DNA of 64,000 nucleotides, taken from assembly GCA_022702545.1 (NCBI GenBank), contig JAHRBC010000006.1:3127501-3191500 (forward strand), in the 5' to 3' direction. A model generated the notes under the pieces. The model was not told where the DNA came from. It saw nothing but the letters and a program-made list of their open reading frames with translations, and did no database searches. Position numbers and translations under genes: made by a program. Positions 35,981-48,164 of this stretch are shown here, piece by piece. Each line of letters starts with the position of its first letter. The first letter of the stretch is position 1. The DNA is from Phycomyces nitens (lineage: Eukaryota; Mucoromycota; Mucoromycetes; Mucorales; Phycomycetaceae).

Positions 35981-38717
35981 GTTTTTTAAAAAATAAAAGA
36001 AAGATTGGAAGGGATGAAACGTCAATAGGTGGTGTTCAGGGTAAGACGAGGAGATGGTCTTGGAATTGGTTGCTGTCTGCCTTCTTCTGATGTAGATGGA
36101 GTTCTAGAGATGATTGAAGGAAAGAGAAGAGAAGAGAAGAGAAGAGAAGAGGAAGACAAGAAGGAGGAATGGAGTAAAGAGAGAAAGTTAAAGGGAGTTT
36201 TAAAAAGAACAAGGGAAAACTTCCAGGACAGCGTGCGATTGGACTGGTGTGGAAATGAGTATGAGGACAAAATTTATTAACTGTGGTGCTTCTATTTTCG
36301 TATCTACCGAATCTTGGTTGCTGATCTGTCCTTTCTTTGTCTCCACAGGGCGATTGAGGACTCGGGCAGTGTTGCAGGTTGCTCTAGGGAACAGTTCAAT
36401 CTGCCATTCTTTACAAGATTGTAATTCTAGTCTTGCTGCCATTCAGCCTTTTGTGCTGATAAAAAAATATACTGCTTCTAATAGCCTTATAAATAGCGCA
36501 GTCTTAAAAGAAGTTATCAAATCCATAGCATTACACGTGCTGTATTCCCTGGTTGCCTCTAGAGCTGTTCAACAAGGCAAGGTTGGTGATGTGTTTCTGA
36601 GTTCAATGGTTGAACAAGACCACAACTCATTCTCAAACCAAAAATAGTATGGATTTCCTATCTTTTGTCCAATTCAACCTTTTATCCATAATCCTTTTGA
36701 AATCTCACTTACCCTTGGCGCTTGATTGACATTTCAAACCCTTTTACAATATAATATAGTATATAATATAATCAGCAGCCATTGGAGTCCACAGCATTCT
36801 GCAGCGATCGTGTGGTACCATAATATCTCTTGCATCACTTCTTGTAAAGGCAACCCTTCAGCTCTTTGTGTATCCAATCTCAACTATCAAATAATGCTCA
36901 ACAGAAAACAGCAAGCAGAAATGAGTGGCCTGTGCTGTAATAATGTCTGACTGTTCAAAAGGCTATCCAACTCTACCACGAGAGGCCAATAAAGTACAAA
37001 TTGTTTGGATTGACCTTGGACAAGAAACCCTTTTTCATAAGTAATCTTGTCTTTGGGGTTTGTTCGCCGCCTCGATAATTGTCCATCTGATTATTCTTTT
37101 TTATAAATCTTACAGAATCAAAGGAAATTCAGCTCTATATTATTATTCTTATTATTATTATTCGTTATTTATTATTTAATATTCTTCAATGTCTAATATA
37201 TTCTAGGATATTAATATTAATATTAATATATTATATATATAATGTACCTAATACGACAATTCGCCTACATTTCAAAATCCAACTAATGAATCAATAACAT
37301 TGAATAATTAAATGTCTGCAAAATGTTCTGGCCTTGGATCCACCGATATTTCATTTATAAATCCAAATTTTGTGTAGCAGACTTGTCCAGCAGTCAAACC
37401 TTTGCAGCAAATAAACGCCATGGTCCTCTTGATGTCCATGTTTGATATCATTGTCATTGTAATTGTCATTGTTATTGTTCTATAATAATGTGCTTTATAA
37501 AACACTAGTGTTTTCCAATAAAGATATTTAGTAAATACATTATAAACTAGGTGCAAATAAATCAAAAGTAACAATATCTTGCACTATTTGCAAGTGCTCC
37601 TATTCATTACGCACAGCATAATATGGGTTCAAGAAAACCAGGGTCGAGGCACATTCTCCAGGATCTTCAAGGGCGGATATCAATTCAAGAATCATAAACC
37701 AATCTGTGAAACGAACTGGAAACCTAGTGTTCTCTTGTTTAGACAAAACTTTTTTATATATACTTTTTGGTATTCAGATCCTGGTCTTGCAAAAGAATGG
37801 AAACCATTCTCGTGAATACAATGAGTCCTGTCTTGTTTCTTTTTTATCACAATAGCCCATATAGAATATCTAGACGTACAAAAAAGAAAGGGTACATACA
37901 GAAAGTCTTATTTCTTACATTTACAAATCCTGTGCTACAGGCCAACGAAACTTGAACTCCCTTCTTTCGAGATAATGCACAATCGATTGACATTTTCGGA
38001 AGCCAGACGAAACCAAATAGTAGGATCTTGTAAGCCTGTCGTTTAAAGTGGCCATTGGGTGGTCCATTGGGTGGTCCATTGGTAGCGGGGAGGAAATATA
38101 TCAAGCTAAGAAAAAGGGAAAATGAATGCCACGCCATATATTAAACTAAGCCAGGTCAAAAGAGCATAGGTCTGGACACTCTTTGTAAATCATTACGTCT
38201 TGGCCAGTGGTACATCTGGAAGGTGTACATGTGTCCATATAATGGTCTCTAAAATGTACAATACATTTTGCACAAGCCACAATGAAGATACCCTATCTCT
38301 GCTGGATTAAATAAGATTCGCTTCTAAACAATAAATACATGCCAATCTGAACAGTTGTAGTCCGTCTTGGAGTATTCTCACGTAATTTCATCTCACAAAA
38401 GGCACAAATACACAATCGTATCTTGTACCAACAAAAAAAAAACATTGTCAACATTCCGTTATAAGCAAGGGTGGCAAAACGGCTATTTTCCTTGTAAATG
38501 ACGCTATTTTAAGACGGATACCTCAATATACTACGCCACTTTATAGAATATATATATTCTGGTAACAATTGACATTTATATACTTGATGGCAGATGAATA
38601 ATGTATATAAATATTATTTCTTTAATTAACAGAATCAAAAAGATATAATTCAAATGAAAAATGGTATTATGTATATATATGTATATATAGAAAGACAGAG
38701 AGAGAAAATAGGTATCT
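35981..38717. other. Large intergenic region, 2.7 kb
   Basis: Holds an AGAAG-type pentanucleotide tract at about 36120-36152, alternating TAATAT near 37198-37240, and three copies of a GGTCCATTGGGT-like 12-mer near 38050-38085. An uninterrupted 132-codon frame at 36249-36647 and an antisense one at 36200-36442 lack any domain and I do not call them. No RNA genes were seen. Confidence 0.45.
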
Positions 38718-40637
38718 TTAACAGACAAACATTAGGTTGACGTCAATAGGATGAGAAGAGCTCATCTGAGGACGCTGCTCGTATTTGTTGCGCAAGATGT
38801 CACGAACACTGTTCAACAACATGTGGTATGATTGGTTGGGATTCTCACGAAGGGTGGCTAGGGCAATATACAGGGTTAGATACTTGGGGACCAAAGACTA
38901 ATTGATATACTCACAGGTAAAAGCAAAGCTCATGGCTCCAGTGGCCTTTCCTGCCTCTTGACTGTCTGCAGAGGTCTGGTCATCCTTGCATCTAAATTAA
39001 ATATCAAGTTGGTCCATAAGTAAAAGACAATAGACCAGCCAAACCGTACCCTGAGAACATGATAACATCAGCAGGAGAGCTGTTGGTCTGTCGATTCTGC
39101 TCTCCAACATCACGGGCATTGAAAAGTCTCATGGCAGTATCCTTCATCGAAGAGAATGCACCCATCTTGTCACCCTGGAGATATGCTACACCAGCTGTGA
39201 GAAGTCCCTTGCCTGCGTCCTTGAACAAGTTCATCTCCTTGATGACACCGTGTGTAGAGTAGATATATGGAAGGTCAAGTGCAGTAGCCGAATGGCAACT
39301 GTCAAAGATTGCAGTCAAACGACATCCAGCACACAATGGCTTGACCATAATATCGTGCATGTCCTGGTTGAAATCTCTAGGGTCAATATATATGTTTAAA
39401 AGACTTGATGATACCTTACATCGTCAATAATCTGGCCAGATTCACCATCAAACTCTTGAAAGTCGACTGGATAGATGGTCTCATCAAAACCATCATCTTC
39501 ATCACCACTAATATCCTTGACCTGTTGAACCACACATTTGGCCATTAGATACCTCCCCTTTTTTTTGCCTAGAATACCAAGCAACCTACACTGCCACCAT
39601 GTCCACTGTAATGAAAGAAGAATCTAATGGACAGTGGGTCAGTAATGATAAAGCTGCAACTTCGCCACATACGAATCGTTGGGGTTGGCATCATGAACGA
39701 GCCATTCCATAGCTGCCAAAATGTTGGCTCGGGTGGGGATAAGTTGGGGCTCTTCTTGATCATCAGTCAATATCACCATGTCCTCTTCTTGGAATCCATA
39801 CAGGGTTGTCAAAAAGTTCTTTACATTGTGGACATCATTGATACATCCTAAGAAACAATCAGACTTTTTGCCTGTCCACAATCACGCCCTAACCTTTCAA
39901 TTCGTTGGGTGTGCCAGTGTAATTGATACCAATCAAAAGAGCCCTCTTCTTTCCTTGACCTAGAAACCTTGTGAGCTTTTTGATTTAACAATGATGATGA
40001 TGATGCTGATATACTTGCAATTGGAGAGTTCGAATGAGGGAGGGGCCTTGTTCTTCATATCGTGGCGAACATGCAAAAATACATCATCGCCTGACGACTT
40101 GTGCTCACTGTGATATCGTGCTACAGGAAATTCCAAATCAGAACCAGCACACAGTCGAAATATTTATTGCCTCTTTCGCCTTTTAACCGACAGCCCAAGC
40201 TGTTTCTATGGATTTCTGATATCCAAGACTACGCAGATATTCCAACCTAATATAAGTTTCTTACCAAGCGAGTCCTCAGAACTCTGGAGAGTAGGACGAG
40301 AGTTGGCCTCTGGATCTTCTTCCTCTTCTTCTTCTGTATCGAGAGGGGCAGAGTAACCATTGTGTAACCTGCCATGGCCACCAACGGGAACTCCATACGA
40401 ATACGAGGCTTCAGAGGTGGTGTAGTTTGTGGAAGTGGTGTATGTCTTTATTTTTTTTATTTTTGGCGCGTTTGTGAGAAAGGAACGCGATATTTGGTAG
40501 ATGGGTTTACCTTTGTGTAGTGATATGTCTGGGTGCCGTCTTCGGATTCTTCGTGGGTTTCTTCACTATAGTTACTATAACCCTCACTGGGAGGATACTC
40601 TGTTCTGGTATAGGTACTGTAGTAGTTTTCAGTCATT
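38718..40637 (-). CDS. MCA1: Type I metacaspase
   Basis: Cysteine protease of the caspase fold that cleaves after Arg/Lys. Fungal Mca1 acts in protein-aggregate control and cell death. The start at 40637 gives a Tyr/Thr/Ser-rich prodomain ([20 protein letters not shown]), shorter and less Gln/Asn-rich than in yeast. The p20-like core begins [15 protein letters not shown] and continues [15 protein letters not shown]. The catalytic His lies in [11 protein letters not shown] and the catalytic Cys in [32 protein letters not shown] lies between them and is the usual conserved acidic segment. The tail ends [13 protein letters not shown], matching the fungal C-terminal strand. Multiple short introns; the one at the GHGGS/VKDISGD junction reads correctly with GT-AG ends. 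Confidence 0.95.
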
Positions 40638-40855
40638 TGAGAGTGTTTATTTGTTTGAAAGGCAAAAAGACAAGAGAAAAAATAAATAAAGATTGAAATA
40701 TTATTTTAATAGATTTTGGCCCGCTCTTTAAGCTTTGCAATGTAAGTCACATGCGGGAAAAAACCATTAGTTTATAAAAAAATAAGCTGATGAGGGTTAT
40801 GTACAATTATTGCATAAACAAGCCATTATTTGGCTCACCAAAGGCCTCTGGATTA

Positions 40856-43800
40856 TCAATAAACAAATTCTCCCAACCTATCATGTTTATCAGTACCCAC
40901 AAAAGACCATCTTGGATTTGGCTTACATTGGAAGCTGCTATTGGTGTCATCTACAAATGGAGCACCAGTGGATGAAAACAGTTGTTGCCATGTTGCCTGG
41001 GTTACCGCACAAGGTCCTCCAAACAGCCATGAATTCTGCTCTCCAGGATCGCATACATTGGCACCAACACTCTGCTGGTGGAAAACATCGTTTAGGGCCT
41101 GCTGCGGCTGATAAAGAGGCTGAGGCTCTTCTTGTACATCAGACATTATGTGTTGCACACTCATCATCTTTGGAGACCTGTAGTCCTTGGATGGCTGATA
41201 ATCACTCCCCTGCTCATTATGTGCCTGGGCTCGACTGGACTTTTTTGTCTTGTCAAACCCATTCTGTGAACCCTTTGGACTATATTTTGTACCATTCTCA
41301 TCTATTCCCACCATACTCATCAACTTTGTCAAAAGATTGACTACGGGAGGGCCACAGGGAATGTCCTTTGTCAATGGGTCCACACACTCTTTAATGCTGA
41401 TCCGAACATACTCGGATGCCACCTTGACTACCTTTGGGTCATTGCTCATGCAGTTGTAGACATGTATCAGGACGGCCTGGTATATCGAATAAGCTACAAG
41501 AGTAATTTCAGTCAGAAAGATGCCAAACAAATAAAAGCCTCACCAGCAAAGTTCCACCCGAATCTAGTAATGGCAATATTTGGTAGCACTCGTGCGATAT
41601 CAATCGCCATTTTGGCCATTTCAGTACAACGTTGCATTGCCTCTGCGTACACCAGCGCCTTTGCACCATCGCTGTTCTCCAACGCAATAAAGGGACGGTG
41701 GAGCAAGATGACCACTGCACAATAGCATGCCGTGATAGACCCACCATTATTGAAGTCCTTTGGGCCAGTGTATTGGCGAGGGTTTCTCTCGATTTCCTCT
41801 AGGTCTTTATGGGTAATACGATACTTGTCTGGCAATTGGTCAAACCACTCGTTCAGCATACGTTGTAGACTGCAGGCCGTCTGCTCCATCGAAGCCGATT
41901 TGTACCCCACAGATTTAGCTTTTGGAGAGTATATCCGGCGTAGAACTTCACCCAAAATACCCGATAGTTTGACAAAGCTTACAAATAAAACGTAATCCTT
42001 GCCGCGTTTGCTCTCTTCGGGAGTTCCATAAAGTCTTGGCAAGTCAATATCGCAATCTGAATCGGCAATAGCCAGTGGTCGGCCCATTACTGCACAGCAC
42101 CAGCGATCTGTTATATAGACACTGTACCATAGCCGCTTCCTATGCTCATCTACTTCCTCGGATATCTTTGAGGCAGAAAATGTACGGTGGAGACCTAGAT
42201 CCTGAGCCTATATATATACATATATATATTATGTTTTCTAAATATTAGATTGTGTACAACACTTTATTTTCTTTTGGGAAGGGTATTACCATTCTGACAG
42301 CCATGCCGGCCATTATCCAACAGCGGTGGGTGTTTCCGGTGTAGGTTGGGTGAGCACAGAGCAAGATCAGTGCCTGGATATTGGATACTCGAGGGACCAG
42401 GTATTCCTTTCTAACCAGGGTGGCTGCCTTGGTGAGCAGTGTATTGAAAATAACATCTCTCTCCAGGCCTGCATCTTTGAATAGTTGATTGTCGGATGAG
42501 ATCAAGAAGCACGCATAGAGACAAATTGCATAGGTTAATAGGGGTGCTGGAGGCAAAGAACATCGTCCGTCCGATTCATCAATGTAATCGTTTCCATCCA
42601 ATATCGGCAGTGTAGGGTGAGGAACCTCAAAGTATCTAGAGTGTGGGATAGACAGCTTTCAAATCAACATGGTGTTTCTTTGACCTATTTGATTTGATTT
42701 GATATGGGATCTACATATTCAACTTACACTTTGACTAGCTCCTGTAACACTAAACGAGGGACAACATCGTCTATTGTTTCTCGCTTGTCGACTTCTATCT
42801 GACAGGCATTCTCAGCATCGGTTTTGTCCCTCACAAATACCATGTCTTCATCAAATTTATTGATTTTTCGTAGTCTATAGGTTCCATTATAGGTCGGCAA
42901 CAGAGCAGGTTCTTGGTTTGGTCCGTGGGATTCTGGAGGGGTCTCCAACGAGGCTTCTAGAGCATCTTTTGTTGGTCGTTCTCTCAACTGTGGGCTTTCT
43001 CTTGTCGTTTCCTGGTCACCATTTTGTCCAGAAAGAATATTCCCAACAATATAGTAGCCTGATGAGCTGCCATGGTATCGTATCACTTTATTTCTGGCTG
43101 CTTCCCTTGAACACATAATATCATCGGTGGTCGGCAGTACAGGCGAAGGAGCATTAGATGATGGGTGTACAATTGAGCTATTTTCAGAATACGGAGACCC
43201 ATTAGACACGCTGGGAGATTTTGGGTAGCCATATTGCCCGTGTGGTCTTTCGAATGAATATTCTTCTGAGCCGTCTTCTGTAGACACACACGATTCTGAC
43301 CGTTGACGTTTGGTGGATGGCTTATTGGGTTCATTATTGATGTTCTGCAAGAGTTTTTCCATCTTTTTCAAGCGCATCTCGAGGCTTTCAATGTAACTAG
43401 AAAGGCAAATGGATATATATATATACATGAACCACTTAATTTCCTTTAGATTTCTTGAATTTAGTGTCTCGTACGACCTTTACCCTTTTGGAGGACCTCT
43501 CTTTTTGGTAGTCTTTGAAGCATAGATTGTGTTGAGTGCCTATTGTTCACATGGGATTTTTAGGCTTGCTTACGTTATTGAATGTGCATTCCCATTCGTA
43601 TTGTCTACATGTCGAGCAGGGGTGTGAGGTATCGACATCGCACCTAAAGCAATGTTGGTAAACTTGTCCCGGGTCAACAGTCGATCTAATTGTGCTTACT
43701 TGATTTTTTTTCGCCTACAGGTATCACCTATAGAACCATATTTATATTTAAGAGGTAGAAATATACAAGGTCAATTTAAACATGGTTTATAAAGAGAGAG

Positions 43801-44098
43801 AGAGAGAGCCTATTTGGCCAACTCTTATCTCCAATTCATCGCGTGAGGAATCTTTTGGCTGCTTACAAGCTCTGGTGATCCTAGTGCGACGTGGATTCTT
43901 TGTAGGGTTTGATTCGTTGATGGAATCTTGTCGATCAGTCTGGTCCTGGGCATTGGCGTCTTGTCTGGATGAGTTTGGGTCTGAGAGGGGCTTAAAGGAA
44001 CCGGTGCACTTCCAGTTCTGAGGTTGTGTAGATGGAGAATGGCGATTAAAGTCAATTAGCGAGAATTGACTGGAGGACTCTTGATCTTGACGATTCAT
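40856..44098 (-). CDS. Zn2Cys6 transcription factor, paralogue 2
   Basis: Nuclear regulator related to the gene at 4517-7434. The start at 44098 gives MNRQDQESSSQFSLID. Exon 1 ends inside the first cluster cysteine, exactly as in the paralogue. A short exon codes CDTCRRKKIK and the next codes CDVDTSHPCSTCRQYEWECTFN, giving C-x2-C-x6-C-x8-C-x2-C-x6-C. KKRGPPKG then leads, after an extra intron absent from paralogue 1, to a coiled coil (SLEMRLKKMEKLLQNI). The middle region has PLPPAPLLTYAICLYA-like helices, the fungal_trans stretch CWIMAGMAVRM and MGRPLAIADSDCDIDLPR. The C-terminus, after about 41530, is Gln/Ser-rich and unconserved with the paralogue, a plausible activation region. The target set is unknown. 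Confidence 0.9.
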
Positions 44099-44302
44099 TA
44101 TGATGCAAGATTGATTTAAACAATTAATTATTTATTGAAATGATTATGACTGTCCAGAACAAGGAACAAGTTTCACTAGAAATGCAGCCTCTTTATTTTG
44201 CCGAATGTTCAAGGATTTCGGTACCAATTGATTTTCCGAAATTATTATTATTGTTATTATATATATATATATATATATCTTTATTTAATATAAACCCATA
44301 TA

Positions 44303-44734
44303 TTATGATGGGCTAATGACCGTTCCAGCAAGAGCATCTCCCCAGTCATTCGATCCATTCATTGGAACTCCTGGACGAACGGCCGTATCTAGGGTTGAGG
44401 ATGTCTGGACAGAGGAGTTCAAAGACCGTAGTCCAAATGTGGAAGGCTTGAAAATCATCACCACTGCGGCGGTCACGATTAAACATGTCAGCAACAAGGT
44501 GGTCGAGATTCGGCATCGCTTTTTCCAGACTGCACCTTCTTCAGACACAAACCAGCAGCCACAGTCACTGCTGCCTATAAACCAGGCAGGCGGGACAATG
44601 AACCCCAGGCAAAATAGACATCTTTCGACTGGCCAGCGCGTAGTTTTATCTTGGTTTTCATTGACACTAGATACCGACCCGCATTGAGAGTCAGGTGGAA
44701 TAGGCAGTATAATGGGAATATGTTTAGATGTCAT
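44303..44734 (-). CDS. Small fungal membrane protein with PPAW motif, paralogue 2
   Basis: Single-exon gene of 143 residues starting at the ATG at 44734. A short polar N-terminus precedes a hydrophobic segment LFCLGFIVPPAWFIGS and a basic patch VWKKRCRI. A transmembrane helix LLLTCLIVTAAVVMIF follows, and then a polar tail. The order and spacing match the C-terminal half of the protein at 9452-10351, which has a much longer disordered N-terminus. Its start lies about 640 bp from the start of the second Zn2Cys6 gene, on the same strand. No named family. Confidence 0.72.
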   Translation of the reverse strand: MTSKHIPIILPIPPDSQCGSVSSVNENQDKTTRWPVERCLFCLGFIVPPAWFIGSSDCGCWFVSEEGAVWKKRCRISTTLLLTCLIVTAAVVMIFKPSTFGLRSLNSSVQTSSTLDTAVRPGVPMNGSNDWGDALAGTVISPS

Positions 44735-45439
44735 TGAATGCTATAGTATTATATATATATATATATATGTATGTATATGTATATGTATATATGTATATAA
44801 TTATTTATTTATATGCACATACGATTAAACTCCTTTAAATCGTCGTTTCAATCTTGGCAATGTCTTTTTTATCATTTAATCAATAATCATAATCATATTC
44901 TATTTCATTTTGATTGAATTGTCAAGTCTAGGACAGGTCTTGGAGTAATGATGACAAGGAAATAAAGGAGATGTTTGATCATAATATACTTGCCTTGGCC
45001 CTGATTTCATATTGCCAGACTGTTTTTGATCAAGATATCAAAAATGATAGTATTAGTAATCATTTGCTTGTTGACTAAAATATTACCCTTTACAAAAATG
45101 AAATTTTCATCAAAAGCAATCCTGGTCTATGGAAAGCATGTATTGTTTCTCTTTAAAGAAATCGAACCTATACTTATGCAAAACTCCTATTATGATAGTT
45201 GATGACGGACCATTCTAAAATGATACATTTATTCTCTATCGCACATTTTTTTTAAACAAGTTCTTTGATATTTCAATTCCATATATTATTATTTTCTGCA
45301 TTAAAAGAAAGAAAGAAAGCTAGCAAATAGGATGAAAGGCATCATATCCAAACCCGACAGTCGGACTTTGTCAAAAAAGATATATAGAACCAAGCTCCAG
45401 AAGCAAATCATCCTCTATTATCAGTCAATCTCTCTCAAA
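44735..45439. other. Intergenic upstream of the reductase gene
   Basis: TA-rich microsatellite near 44748-44790 including TATG repeats, then AT-rich sequence. An in-frame ATG at 45332 would extend the reductase by 36 mostly basic and polar residues; I prefer the ATG at 45440. Confidence 0.5.
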
Positions 45440-46553
45440 ATGACTTCAAACACCAAAGTAATCTACACAGAGCCTCCCAAGGAATTCCCAATCGTTGGAG
45501 AAACGATGAAGATTGAGAAATCTACAATTGATCTCGATGCTCCTCTTGCTCAAGGCGATCTGATCATCAAGAACCTTGTACTCTCTGTCGACCCTTATAT
45601 GCGTGGCCGTATGCGAGACCCCAAGATTGAATCGTATGCCCCAGCCTTTGAGTACAACAGTGTCATGACAGGCGACACAATGTCCGTCGTTGTCAAATCA
45701 AACAACCCAAAGTTCAAGCAGGGCGATCTCGTCTATGGAAAGACAGGCCTTGGATACTTTGAAGAATACTCGCACGTCAAAGGTTCTTATGCTGACATTG
45801 GCTATCTGGTCCGCAATGATCCCAAAGCCACCGGTCTTCCTCTGAGTTATTATGTCGGTGTTCTTGGCATGCCTGGTCTGACAGCCTATGTTGGGTAGGT
45901 TTCTATGGCAACTAAATACCATCTAACCATATTTGGTTGATTTCAATTGTAGTCTTCAAAAGTATGGAAAGCCAAACAAGGGCGAAACCCTCTTTGTATC
46001 TGCCGCCTCTGGAGCTGTTGGTCAGATTGTGGGTCAGATCGGCAAGGCGCTTGGTCTGTACGTAGTAGGATCAGCAGGATCGGACGACAAGGTCAATTAC
46101 CTCAAGGAACTTGGCTTTGATGGCGCCTTTAACTACAAGACCGAAAATATCGACTCTAAACTCGGAGAACTTTGTCCAAAAGGCATCGATATCTATTATG
46201 AAAACGTGGGTGGCGAAATGCTCGAGCATGTACTCAACCACGCCAACAATTTTGGCCGAATTGTGGTGTGTGGCATGATCTCCCAGTACAACACCTCCAA
46301 CCCTTACCCGATCCGCAACATAATCAATGTTCTCACCAAGCGACTGACAATGAGTGGCTTTATTGTCATGGACAAGGAGAACATTGCTTATGAAGAAGAG
46401 TTTATGAGAACATGTACCCAGTGGCTGCTGGAAGGCAAGATTAAATATAGAGAATCAATTGTCCGTGGAATCGAAAACACTCCCCAAGCCTTGGTAGACG
46501 TACTCAAGGGAAAGAACTTTGGAAAACAAGTAGTAAAGGTCGCTGATCTGTAA
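45440..46553 (+). CDS. NADPH-dependent medium-chain reductase (alkenal/leukotriene-B4 reductase type)
   Basis: Zinc-independent MDR enzyme of the CurA/PTGR1/NADP-alkenal double-bond reductase group, which reduces alpha,beta-unsaturated aldehydes and ketones. Two exons (45440-45894 and 45953-46553) give 351 residues, the family norm. LVLSVDPYMRGRM is the conserved N-terminal motif. The GLTAYVGLQKYGKPNKGETLFV junction crosses the intron correctly. AASGAVGQIVGQIGKALG is the Rossmann nucleotide-binding loop (AxxGxxG). DIYYENVGGEMLEHVL and GRIVVCGMISQYN follow. No zinc ligands are present, as expected. If the ATG at 45332 is used, the extra residues (basic, amphipathic) might target mitochondria. 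Confidence 0.95.
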
Positions 46554-48164
46554 ATTATGTATATAATCAATTGAATGTTACGAATAAAAAAAAACAAACA
46601 AAATGTACAACTTGCAAGACACTTTCTCCATCAATATCATCAATGGATAGGGTTAGATTAAATGTTGATCATGGACCACTGGATACCGTCTTGACAAGCT
46701 CATGGTCGATCGCATACACAAATGGCAATGTATTTATGAATACAGCCAACTTGTCGTTGTATACAAATCAGTATTAGATAGCTAATGATTCTTATCATCT
46801 CCTATAGTGTCTCCCTAGCCTTTAATAAATTCATGTGGTCCAGACTATTTACTCCTTCAAAAAGAAGACATCATTTGGATCATTAGAACTTGCTAACAAG
46901 TTGTATTGATCACTTGACAGCAAGGCATCATACTACAGATAAATATATATATACATATATATATATGTATATATAACAAGAGTATCGTTCAATCATCAAT
47001 ATATACAGAATTGCAATTGAAACCAAAATCCATCAAATAGATTGTTTAGTACAAACCATCTTGGAAAGGCCAAAAAGATATATACTCCTAAAATGACTCA
47101 AAGAATATCAAATATATATTGAGAGCAGGACCATATATTGTTGATTGTATAGGTAATAATAAAAGTGTATACCAAAGAGCTAGTACTATTTCTTGGTAGA
47201 CTTGAAAGATTATACTAATGGAGGTCTGTCAAAGATATATTGCTTGGATCATGGGATATTTCTTAGTCAATGGTAATTTTAGCAAGATCGATTTTAACAA
47301 TAAAACGCCATATAAAAAAGAAGGGATCTGTGGCGGTGTTGGAGGTTGGCCAGAAGAATACACTTTATCAAACCATATGTACAAGGGCTTTATATGGCCA
47401 AGGGTTAAATGAAAAATAGAGTTTTATGCTTGGGTTCCAAGAGTATGGTCAAGAATCAGATACTAAATTATTTGTTTTGTTGCAAGACTCTATCTAAAAA
47501 CAAGTAAAATTGACAATTATTATATATACATATATATATACATATTGCGTACAGCAAGCGAAATATGCCCTTTAATCAGCAAAGGGACCCTTTAGTTTCA
47601 TAGTAGTGTTGGTGTAATATATCCAACCTTTACTAGATATTCTTGGCATGTTTTCCTGTGATTATTGGTATATTGATGGCAGTAAATGTCTTTATTGATT
47701 TCAAGAGTTTGGTTGAATTGTTGACCATCTGTGCTATCAAAGCCACCATCTTTATATATATATATTCAACGCTACTTTTAATCAAGGATTGTCTATTCGT
47801 AATACACAGCTAAATTTTCTATCATTTGTAAACGCATATTTTGCCATGCAAATAAATCAAGACAGATATTCGATAATACAATGTATAGCCACGATTCATC
47901 ACAATAAAGTTATTCGGCTCTACTGAAGCCTATTATCTTGGGCCTACTACTCTCACTATGCTTGACCAGCAATCAATCAATTCAATCTAGTGTAGATTGA
48001 TTGAATAAATCTTTCAATGATTTTGAACGGTATTTTTCATAATTAAATATCGAGAATTCTCATGACGTTGAAAGAATATTATATAATTTAGTTTTAGATG
48101 TCAAGAAGTTTAGATTCTCTGATTTAATATATATATATATATATATAACACCCAGTCTTTAGAG
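46554..48164. other. Large intergenic region, 1.6 kb
   Basis: AT-rich, with several alternating TATA tracts near 46940-46975, 47520-47545 and 48127-48147. No coding or RNA feature is supported. Confidence 0.5.

Noticed and set aside
36249..36647. 132-codon plus-strand frame in the spacer downstream of the metacaspase
   Set aside because: No domain, no intron support and a competing antisense frame; composition resembles the spacer.
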